The notes beneath the pieces are model-generated. The model was not told where the DNA came from, searched no databases, and worked only from the letters and a program-made list of their open reading frames with translations. From Chloroflexota bacterium (GTDB taxonomy: Bacteria; Chloroflexota; Anaerolineae; Aggregatilineales; Ch27): a stretch of 41,118 nucleotides of DNA. Every line of letters starts with the position of its first letter. Within the stretch, counting starts at the first letter, position 1. The stretch lies in NCBI GenBank assembly GCA_019873685.1, contig JAIOAT010000030.1, positions 1 to 41,118 on the forward strand, given 5' to 3'. Both the position numbers and the translations under genes were made by a program. Positions 22,969-30,301 of this stretch are shown piece after piece.

Positions 22969-25836
22969 TTACTGCGAAATGATCTTATAGGCGCCTCCTT
23001 CACGACAGATATCCACAGTGTGGCGTTCTCCACGGTAGTAGTAGCGGAAAGCCATGCGTCGCCAGTGGCCGGGGAAGCGGGGCCGGAGCGACGGGCCATC
23101 CGGCCCGAAGCGCAGGCCGGCGAACCCGAAGACGGCAGCCTGCCAGAGGCCGCCCGCCGAGGCGGCGTGAATACCGTCTCCCGCGTTGCCACGGACATCG
23201 TACAGATCCGCCTGAGCGGCCAGCATGAAATGCTTGTAAGCTTCCTCCGGCTCCCCGATCTCACAGGCGGCCCAGGCATGGAAGCTTGGCCCCAGCGAGG
23301 AACCGTACTGGTGGTCGGTGATCGGCATGTAGGTATCCCAGTTCTTGCGCCAGGTCTTGTGATCGTAGTCGTCGCGGAACAGACATAGCAGCATGATCAC
23401 GTCGGCCTGCTTGAGCACCTGGCTGGCGTTGGCCCCTTCGATGCCCAGCACCACCTGCATCGATCGGTCGGTGCTGGCGATCACCTGCGGGTCGATGTAT
23501 TGCCGTTCGAAGAAGCCGTCGAATTGCACCATCAGGCCTGTCTCAGGATCGTAGTTGATGATGATGTGCTCGATCACGTCCTGCCAGTGCGCCAGGCGCG
23601 CCTCCGTCAGATCGAGTTGCTGGCGCAGCGCCCGCGCCCGATCGGGGTAGTGGGCTTCCAGCCAGGCCAGCACTTTGAGCGCGGTTTGCAGGTGCCACTG
23701 GGCCATCCGGTTGGTGTAGACGTTGTTGTCCACGTGGTCGTGGTATTCGTCGGGACCGATGACGTTGCGGATCGCGTAGCGCCGGCGGCCATCTTCCTCC
23801 TCCGGTTCGGCGCGGTCGCCCCAGAAACGGGCGGTATCCAGCACAATCTCCGCGCCATAGTCGCGCATGAAGGCGTCATCGCCCGTGGCTGACCAGTACT
23901 GCAGGATCGCGTAGGCGACATCAGCGGTGATATGAATCTCAATGTCGCCGGTCCAGATGCGTACCAGCCCCTTACCGTCAAAGCTGGGAACCCAGGTCGG
24001 GGTGACTTCGTCGCCGGTGGCCGCGCTTTCCCAGGCGTACTGCGCCCCGCTGTACCCGTTGCCGGCGGCCTTCCGCCGGGCGCCGGGCAGGGTATGGTAG
24101 CGGTACATCAGCATATTGCGCGCCAGTTCAGGCCGCGTGTGGATGAAGAACGGCAGGATGAAAATCTCTGTATCCCAGAAGACATGGCCCCGATAGCCCA
24201 ATCCGCTGAGCGTCTTGGCGCCGATGCTGACGCGGTCATCGTGCTGAGGGGCGGCGATGAGCAACTGGTACAGGTAGAAACGGATCGCCAGTTGCGCCTG
24301 ATCATCGCCTTCAATGATCACGTCGCAATCCGCCCACAGCGCGTCCCAGGCAGCGACCTGCGCCGCCCGGAGCGCGTCGTAATCCAGGCCCTGCAGCGCC
24401 GCCAGGGCGCGACCAACCACGTCGGCGGCCTGATCAACCGGATCGCGGCTGGCGGTATAGCTCACCAGCTTGTCGATCTGCAGGGTCTGGTGCCTATCCA
24501 GGGGGCTTTCGAGGACAATTCCGGGGTGGCCGGGGCACTGGCGCGGCTCCGGCGTCCCTTCACCGGATGCGGCGATCCGGGTTGCGGCGGCCAGGTACAA
24601 ACCGCTGTGGCGGGTGCAGCTCTGCAGCCAGACTGCGCCGTCGGCTGTGTGGCCCTGGTCAAGATGTTGCCAGTGCAACAGGTCGCCATTGGCGACATGG
24701 CCGTTGATGCCCGCCTGTACAGCGATCCGGCAGGGCCGGTTGACGGCCGTAGCCAGCACGCGCAACGCGCCGACGTGCTCATGCGCATAACTGGCGAAGC
24801 GTTCGAAGGTCAGATCAAGTACGACGCCGCCCGGCGATTGCCAGCGTACCTCGCGCCGCAGCATCCCCCTGCGCAGATCAAGCAGACGCCGGAAGTGCAA
24901 CACCTGCCCCCGATCCAGGCGGAACGGTTCGCCATCAACCATCAGCGTCAGGTCAAGCCAGTTCGGCAGGCTGGCCAGTTCGGTGAAGGCGATTGGCATG
25001 TCGTCAAAGATGCCATGAGCCAGCGTGAGCGGGTGGTCACCCGGATAGCCCTCTTCGAAGCTGCCGCGACTGCAAAAGTAGCCATTGCCGTTGGTGAAGA
25101 CGGTCTCCATGTGGTGCTGGCGTTCCGGCTCAAAGGCTGCCTGGGTGATCGTCCAGGTGCTATCCGGGCAGGCGGCAGCCTCTAATTCGGCAAGGCGGAC
25201 ATCCCGCAGATCGTCGCGTCGGGCGATTGGCCCGAACCGGCGCTGCAGCTCAGTGAAACGCTCTTCAGGGCCGAGCGCCAGGCAGGGCATCCCGGCGGCC
25301 AGTGCTGCCTCGACCCCCGCTGCAGCGTCCTCCACCACCAGGCACTGCGAGGGGTGGTAGTTTAGCATGGCCGCCGCACAGCGGAACAGGTCAGGGTGCG
25401 GCTTCTGGCGGGTCACGCTGTTGCCGTCAGCCAGTGCGCTCAGGCGCTCCAGAATGCCCAGTCGCTCAATCACCGTACGGGCGTTACGGCTGGCGGAAGC
25501 GATAGCGTAAGGGATACCGGCGGCGTCCAGTTGATCCAGCAGCTGCGGCACACCCGGCAGCAGGTCATGCGGTGTGATCCGGGTCAGCAGGTCCTGGTAG
25601 TAAGCGTTCTTGCGGGCCATCATGGCCTGCATCTGTTCCTCAGGAAGGGGCTTGCCTTTCAACAGGCGCAGCAACGATTCCCGGCGCGGGACGCCGCGCA
25701 GCGCCTCGTTATCCTGGCGGGTGAAGGGCAGACCCTCTTCTTCAGCAAGACGCTTCCAGGCCTGGAAGTGGTATTCGGCGGTATCGGTAATGACGCCGTC
25801 AAGGTCAAAGATGACGGCTTTGATCGCTTCAGACAT
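22969..25836 (-). CDS. Beta-phosphoglucomutase / GH65 glycoside phosphorylase fusion
   Basis: A 955-residue bifunctional enzyme. Residues 1-220 form a HAD-family beta-phosphoglucomutase: nucleophile Asp11 and acid/base Asp13 in FDLDGVITDT, SASRNA at 114-119, Lys145 in QKPHPDLF and Asp170 in VVEDAAAG. Residues 230-955 form a complete GH65 phosphorylase: GHVFWDTEIF (550-559), general acid Glu697 in GPDEYHDHVDNN and the phosphate-site loop GSSLGPSFHA (845-854). GH65 phosphorylases cleave alpha-glucosides with phosphate to beta-glucose 1-phosphate, which the N-terminal domain would convert to glucose 6-phosphate. The start overlaps the LacI gene by 8 bp (ATGTCTGA). Trehalose, maltose, kojibiose and nigerose are all possible substrates; sequence alone does not decide. 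Confidence 0.93.
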   Translation of the reverse strand: MSEAIKAVIFDLDGVITDTAEYHFQAWKRLAEEEGLPFTRQDNEALRGVPRRESLLRLLKGKPLPEEQMQAMMARKNAYYQDLLTRITPHDLLPGVPQLLDQLDAAGIPYAIASASRNARTVIERLGILERLSALADGNSVTRQKPHPDLFRCAAAMLNYHPSQCLVVEDAAAGVEAALAAGMPCLALGPEERFTELQRRFGPIARRDDLRDVRLAELEAAACPDSTWTITQAAFEPERQHHMETVFTNGNGYFCSRGSFEEGYPGDHPLTLAHGIFDDMPIAFTELASLPNWLDLTLMVDGEPFRLDRGQVLHFRRLLDLRRGMLRREVRWQSPGGVVLDLTFERFASYAHEHVGALRVLATAVNRPCRIAVQAGINGHVANGDLLHWQHLDQGHTADGAVWLQSCTRHSGLYLAAATRIAASGEGTPEPRQCPGHPGIVLESPLDRHQTLQIDKLVSYTASRDPVDQAADVVGRALAALQGLDYDALRAAQVAAWDALWADCDVIIEGDDQAQLAIRFYLYQLLIAAPQHDDRVSIGAKTLSGLGYRGHVFWDTEIFILPFFIHTRPELARNMLMYRYHTLPGARRKAAGNGYSGAQYAWESAATGDEVTPTWVPSFDGKGLVRIWTGDIEIHITADVAYAILQYWSATGDDAFMRDYGAEIVLDTARFWGDRAEPEEEDGRRRYAIRNVIGPDEYHDHVDNNVYTNRMAQWHLQTALKVLAWLEAHYPDRARALRQQLDLTEARLAHWQDVIEHIIINYDPETGLMVQFDGFFERQYIDPQVIASTDRSMQVVLGIEGANASQVLKQADVIMLLCLFRDDYDHKTWRKNWDTYMPITDHQYGSSLGPSFHAWAACEIGEPEEAYKHFMLAAQADLYDVRGNAGDGIHAASAGGLWQAAVFGFAGLRFGPDGPSLRPRFPGHWRRMAFRYYYRGERHTVDICREGGAYKIISQ

Positions 25837-26884
25837 GCGCTCTTTCCTGCTCGGCGGGCTGGTAGCCCAGGCTGGATTCCCGGATCACAAGTTTTGAAGG
25901 CAACAGAATCTGCTGGCAGCCGGTCGTCTCGCCGCTTAACTGGCTGACCAGCAGCCGCACAACATGCTGGCCGACCTCCCAGGCCGGCTGGCTGATCGAC
26001 GTCAGGGCAGGCTTGAGGTAACGGGCGACTGGCGTGTCGTCAAACCCGATCACGGCGATATCCCGGCCAACTGTCATGCCGCGCTCTTCGATGGCGCGCA
26101 TAGCCCCGATAGCGATCAGGTCCAGCATAGTCACGACGGCGGTGGGGCGCTGGGCAGGGGGCAGGGCCAGGAATTGCTGCATGGCCATATAGCCGTAGTT
26201 GTAGTCGCTCTCGCCGCGTACGATCCACGCCGGGTCAACCGGCAGGCCGGCGGCTGCCATCGCCTGGAAGTACCCCGCCAGACGCTCATTCCCGACGCGG
26301 GAGTACTCCGGCCAGGCCAGGGCAGCGATGCGCCTGTGGCCCTGGGCGACCAGATGCTCGACAGCCTGCTGGACGCCGATGCCGCCATCGACATCAACAT
26401 AGGCGCTGGGCGGATCGCTTTCCGTGCGGCCAAAGGCTACCAGGGGCACCTGGAGCCTTTGCAGGATGGGGATGCGGGGATCGTGGTATTCGATGCCGGA
26501 GAGAATGAAGCCGTCGACGCGCCCGGTGATGACCAGATCGCGGTAAGTCTCTGCCTGTTCGGCGCCTTCGCCCTGTGGAAAGAGCAGAATGTGGTAGCCG
26601 AATTCCTCGGCTGCGCAAACGATGCTCTGCTCGAATTCCTCCAGGATCGGGTTGAAATAGCCCTGGCGGTCCGGCTGCCAGGAATAGCCGATCAGGTGGC
26701 TGGTCTTGGCCCGCAGGTTGCGGGCAACCACGTTGGGCCGGTACCCCAGCTCGGCGACAGCAGCGGTGATGCGTTCGCGCACTTCTGGCGAGACACGCAT
26801 CTGGTCACGCAGGACTTTGGAGACTGTTTGATAGCTGACCCCCGCGCGCCGGGCGACGTCTTTGAGGGTAGCTTTCCTGGACAT
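25829..26884 (-). CDS. LacI-family transcriptional regulator
   Basis: A 351-residue regulator. An N-terminal helix-turn-helix TLKDVARRAGVSYQTVSKVL with hinge region NVVARNLRAKTSHLIGYSW precedes a periplasmic-binding-protein-like sensor domain (about 60-340). The open frame extends to 26962, but the ATG at 26884 places the helix-turn-helix at the usual position and has GGGGGAAG just upstream. It heads the leftward run of nine genes. A near-consensus promoter and a perfect palindrome lie just upstream, which implies autoregulation and control of the GH65/transport genes. Confidence 0.93.
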   Translation of the reverse strand: MSRKATLKDVARRAGVSYQTVSKVLRDQMRVSPEVRERITAAVAELGYRPNVVARNLRAKTSHLIGYSWQPDRQGYFNPILEEFEQSIVCAAEEFGYHILLFPQGEGAEQAETYRDLVITGRVDGFILSGIEYHDPRIPILQRLQVPLVAFGRTESDPPSAYVDVDGGIGVQQAVEHLVAQGHRRIAALAWPEYSRVGNERLAGYFQAMAAAGLPVDPAWIVRGESDYNYGYMAMQQFLALPPAQRPTAVVTMLDLIAIGAMRAIEERGMTVGRDIAVIGFDDTPVARYLKPALTSISQPAWEVGQHVVRLLVSQLSGETTGCQQILLPSKLVIRESSLGYQPAEQERAHV

Positions 26885-26909
26885 CGGACTTCCCCCCACC
26901 CGCACACCA

Positions 26910-26927
26910 CAGGCGAACGTTCGCCTG
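26910..26927. promoter_or_regulatory. LacI-family operator (perfect 18-bp palindrome)
   Basis: CAGGCGAACGTTCGCCTG is a perfect palindrome with the central CG pair typical of LacI-family operators. It lies immediately downstream of the predicted transcription start of the lacI-type gene and 25 bp before its ATG. Confidence 0.8.
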
Positions 26928-26934
26928 GATTCAT

Positions 26935-26962
26935 CGTATAACTGAATCTGTGCACTTGTCAA
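26935..26962 (-). promoter_or_regulatory. Promoter of the lacI-type gene and its operon
   Basis: On the minus strand a perfect TTGACA (26957-26962) and TATACG (26935-26940) are spaced 16 bp apart, ending just before the 18-bp palindrome. Confidence 0.7.
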
Positions 26963-27075
26963 GTAGGTTGAGGGAGGAATCGATAAGGTGGGTCAAGCAG
27001 AAGCACGGCCCGGTGGGGGCCGCCATCAGAGAGCTATTTCGCTGATTGAAAGTAGGGCCGGCGCAGGGGGGTACT

Positions 27076-27969
27076 TTACCCCTTGACCGCGCCGAGGGTC
27101 AGGCCGCTGATGAAATACCGCTGGAAGAAGATGAAAATAAACAGGGTGGGGATGCTGGCAATGACGGACATCGCTCCCTGAACGCCCCAGGCCACCGAGT
27201 ATTGCCCTTTGAGCGAAATCAGGCCCACCATGATCGTCCGGCTGTTATCCGACTGGGTGAAGATCAACGGCCACAGAAAGTCGTTCCAGATCCAGGTGAA
27301 TTGCAGGGTGGCCAGTACCGCCAGCGCCGGCAGGCTGATCGGCAACATGACTTTGACCAGAATCTGGCCCTCGTTAGCGCCATCGATGATCGCCGCTTCT
27401 CGCAGCGCGGAAGGCACCGTGGCGAAGAAGTTGCGGGTGATCAGGGTGCAGATCGGTAGCCCAAAGGCCACGTGGACGATGATCATCGGCCACAGGGTGT
27501 TGTACAGGCCGACTGTATTGAACAGCCGGAACAGAGGCACCAGGACAATCTGCGGCGGGAAGAACATCCCGGAGACGATCAGGATGAACAGCGCCTCACT
27601 GCCCCGGAAGGGAAGCTGGCTGAAGACATAGCCCAGCAGCACGCCGAGAGCGATGGAGAGCACGGTCGCCGGGATGGTCACCAGGAAGGAGTTGAGCGCA
27701 TACGTGCGCACGTTGCCATTGACCCAGGCTTCCTGGTAGTTAGCGAAGTTGAGTTGCGCCGGCGCCGACCACAACCCGCCCCGCGAGATTTCCGCGTTTG
27801 ACTTGAAAGAGGTGATCAACACGCCGATGCTGGGCATCGAATAGAGGATCACCAGCACAGTCAGCAGCAGGTAGAGTACCACCTGCAGCACACGCCGCCG
27901 GGTCGCCTCCCGCGCCGCCAGACGATCCCATTCCTCCTGCGAATAGCGGTAGAGCGACAGGTCAGTCAT
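27076..27969 (-). CDS. Sugar ABC transporter permease (MalG type)
   Basis: A 297-residue membrane permease. The EAA loop VPSALREAAIIDGANEGQIL followed by VMLPISLPALAV and the C-terminal SGLTLGAVKG identify a CUT1 MalG-type subunit. An N-terminal charged stretch of about 28 residues precedes the first helix. It overlaps the preceding permease gene by 8 bp (ATGACTGA), which implies translational coupling. It is the last gene of the leftward set; 113 bp separate it from the lacI promoter region, with no strong terminator visible. Confidence 0.93.
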   Translation of the reverse strand: MTDLSLYRYSQEEWDRLAAREATRRRVLQVVLYLLLTVLVILYSMPSIGVLITSFKSNAEISRGGLWSAPAQLNFANYQEAWVNGNVRTYALNSFLVTIPATVLSIALGVLLGYVFSQLPFRGSEALFILIVSGMFFPPQIVLVPLFRLFNTVGLYNTLWPMIIVHVAFGLPICTLITRNFFATVPSALREAAIIDGANEGQILVKVMLPISLPALAVLATLQFTWIWNDFLWPLIFTQSDNSRTIMVGLISLKGQYSVAWGVQGAMSVIASIPTLFIFIFFQRYFISGLTLGAVKG

Positions 27970-28843
27970 ACAGGTGCTCCAGCGCCCGAATCTGACGGAA
28001 ATAGAAGGCGATGACGGTCACCGCAATAATGAAAAGCACGACGGAAATCGCGCTGCCGTAACCCATGTAGTACTTCTTGAACGACTCATGGTACATGAAC
28101 ATGGCCAGCGTATCGGAGGAATGAAACGGTCCGCCGCCGGTCATGATGTAGACGATGTCAAAGCTCTTGAGTGAGTTGATCACCGCCAGCGCCACGACCA
28201 CCACCGTGGAAGGCTGTAACAGCGGCACCACCACATGGCGCAGAGTCTGCCAGTAGTTCGCGCCGTCGATCTGGGCGGCGTCGGTCAGTTCGGTGGGCAC
28301 AGCGGTCAGCCCGGCCAGGAAGATGACCATCCCCAGCCCGAGCTGCTGCCAGACCCAGGCCAGAATCACCGAAGGCAGGGCCGTGCCGGGGTCAGCTAAC
28401 CAGGCGCGCGAGAGGTCTTCCAGGCCGATTCCATTCAGGGTCAGGTTGAGCAGTCCCCAGCGCGGCTGGTAAATCCAGATCCAGATCTGGCCGATCACAG
28501 CCAGGGACAGGCAGATGGGCAGGTAGAAAAGCGACTTGTACACGTTAGCGCCGCGCATCCCCTCGTGCAGGATCAGGGCCAGCCCCAGTCCGCCCAGCAC
28601 CGGCACGGTCAGCGCGACTGCAATCCAGATCACCGTGTTCTTGATGGCGTTGCCAAAAAGCGGATCGCTGAAGATACGCTCGAAGTTGCCCAGCCCGACG
28701 AAGTTGTACTCCGGGTTGAAGCCGTTCCAGTCGGTCAGGCTGAAGAAGAAGGAGTAGGCGAGCGGAGCGATGACGATCACCAGGTACAGGGTGAGTGGCA
28801 GCGCCAGAAAGCCAATCCGCCACAACCATTGTGATCGAGCCAC
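27962..28843 (-). CDS. Sugar ABC transporter permease (MalF type)
   Basis: A membrane permease of about 293 residues with EAA-type loop VPTELTDAAQIDGANYWQTL followed by VVVPLLQPS, where the usual EAA reads DAA. The open frame begins with a GTG at 28852 that abuts the AAAGGAG site (no spacing), while the GTG at 28843 has 8-nt spacing; 28843 is preferred. It pairs with the MalG-type permease overlapping its end. The binding protein lies upstream, separated by a gap with a 15-bp-stem hairpin. Confidence 0.9.
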   Translation of the reverse strand: MARSQWLWRIGFLALPLTLYLVIVIAPLAYSFFFSLTDWNGFNPEYNFVGLGNFERIFSDPLFGNAIKNTVIWIAVALTVPVLGGLGLALILHEGMRGANVYKSLFYLPICLSLAVIGQIWIWIYQPRWGLLNLTLNGIGLEDLSRAWLADPGTALPSVILAWVWQQLGLGMVIFLAGLTAVPTELTDAAQIDGANYWQTLRHVVVPLLQPSTVVVVALAVINSLKSFDIVYIMTGGGPFHSSDTLAMFMYHESFKKYYMGYGSAISVVLFIIAVTVIAFYFRQIRALEHLYD

Positions 28844-28921
28844 CGGGGACACTCCTTTTACACCGCCGGTCTGGCTGCCGCCAGGGTGGTTTTTCCCTGC
28901 AGCGCCAGCACACAGAGCTGG

Positions 28922-28959
28922 ACAATGAGGGCAGGGGGAACATTCCCTGCCCTCATTGT
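28922..28959 (-). promoter_or_regulatory. Intercistronic hairpin between binding protein and permease genes
   Basis: ACAATGAGGGCAGGG (28922-28936) and CCCTGCCCTCATTGT (28945-28959) form a perfect 15-bp stem with an 8-nt loop, 18-19 nt after the binding-protein stop. It is the strongest hairpin in the window. No T-run follows on the minus strand, so complete termination is unlikely. Confidence 0.8.
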
Positions 28960-28977
28960 AAACGAAGATGCGGGGTG

Positions 28978-30243
28978 TTAGCTGCCGCCAAAGACCTGGA
29001 CGGCGACCGCCTGGGTTTCTTCCAGGTAGGTCTGGTAGCCAGCCGGATCGTTCATGAACTTGGCGAACAGGTCCAGCCCGCCTTCCGCCATGGGCGGCGT
29101 GGTCGCCAGGTCGTAGTTGAAGGCGAACGTATCCGCGGCAGCCACAGTATCGGCGGCGCGGCTCATCACGTCGTTGTAGATCGAGGGATCAACGTTGACG
29201 TTCGGCGACAGGGCGCCCTGGCCTACCGCCCAGACAGCCTGTGCGTCCGTATCAGTCAGCAGGTAGAGCAGCAGCTTCTGGGCGCTGACCGGGTGGGCGG
29301 CGTTGGCGGACATCACAAAGCCATCCACCGGGCCGACCACCGCATTGGGCACGCCCTCATCAATGGCCGGGAAGGGGAAGAAGTCATAGTTGGTGACCGG
29401 TTCCAGCCCCTGCCCGTTCCAGTAGCCGGTGATCCAGGTGCCCATCAGGGTCATAGCCGCTTCGCCGTTGGCCACCTGATCAGCCGCGTCCGTCCAGTCA
29501 TAGGCGTTGGCGTCGGGAACAAAGTAGCCCTTGTCGACCAGCTCCTTCCACAGCTCCATGACCCGCACGACCTGCGGATCGGTGTAGGAGGCTTCGCCGG
29601 CCATCAGGGCTGCGCGGTATTCTGGCCCGGCGGTACGCAGGAGCAGGTAGTCAAACCAGAACTGGGCCGGCCAGCGGTTCATCGAGCCGAGCGCGATAGG
29701 GGTGACGCCGGAAGCCAGCAGGGTATCGCACATGGCCTTGAACTCGTCCCAGGTGGCCGGGAATTCGGTGATGCCCGCTGCTTCCATCACTGCCGGATTG
29801 TAGAAGAACCCGGCATAGTGATAGCCGAAGGGGATCAGGTAACGCGCGCCGTTGTAGAGCGTGGCGCCCTGAGCAATGGAGGCCGGGACGACCGCATCCA
29901 GGTTGTTGGCGTTCCACAGCTCATCGATCGGGGCCAGTGCGCCGCTGTCCACGACAAACTGCACGCGCGCGCCTGCCCAGTAGGAGAACAGGTCAGGCAG
30001 GTCGCCGCCGGCCGCCATCACTAGGATGGTCGTCTTGAAGTCTTCGTGACCGATGGGGTTATCGAAGATCGTGATGCCGGTCTCGTGCTGGAATTCCTGG
30101 AAGATCTGGTTGAGCGACTCGCGGCCCAGCGTGCCGGTGAAGTAATGCATCACCGTGACGAAACTCTCGCCCTCCTGGGCCAGCGCCGGGAAGACACTGG
30201 CGATCAGGAGCACTGCAACCAACAGGACAGAAAGGCGTTTCAT
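28978..30243 (-). CDS. CUT1-type sugar ABC transporter substrate-binding protein
   Basis: A 421-residue extracellular solute-binding protein. The signal peptide covers residues 1-22 (FPALA before QEGES) without a lipobox cysteine. The mature start VTVMHYFTGTLGRESLNQIF and the AAGGDLPDLFSYW segment fit SBP family 1. The open frame extends to 30270, but the ATG at 30243 starts the signal peptide and has GGAGGAG 8 nt upstream. It lies 58 bp after the duplicated CUT2 binding protein and may be co-transcribed with it. The ligand is unknown. Confidence 0.92.
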   Translation of the reverse strand: MKRLSVLLVAVLLIASVFPALAQEGESFVTVMHYFTGTLGRESLNQIFQEFQHETGITIFDNPIGHEDFKTTILVMAAGGDLPDLFSYWAGARVQFVVDSGALAPIDELWNANNLDAVVPASIAQGATLYNGARYLIPFGYHYAGFFYNPAVMEAAGITEFPATWDEFKAMCDTLLASGVTPIALGSMNRWPAQFWFDYLLLRTAGPEYRAALMAGEASYTDPQVVRVMELWKELVDKGYFVPDANAYDWTDAADQVANGEAAMTLMGTWITGYWNGQGLEPVTNYDFFPFPAIDEGVPNAVVGPVDGFVMSANAAHPVSAQKLLLYLLTDTDAQAVWAVGQGALSPNVNVDPSIYNDVMSRAADTVAAADTFAFNYDLATTPPMAEGGLDLFAKFMNDPAGYQTYLEETQAVAVQVFGGS

Positions 30244-30301
30244 GTTCGGGACTCCTCCTGGAAAAACCATACAAACGGTCTTTAACGACAGCCCAGTTCA
30301 G

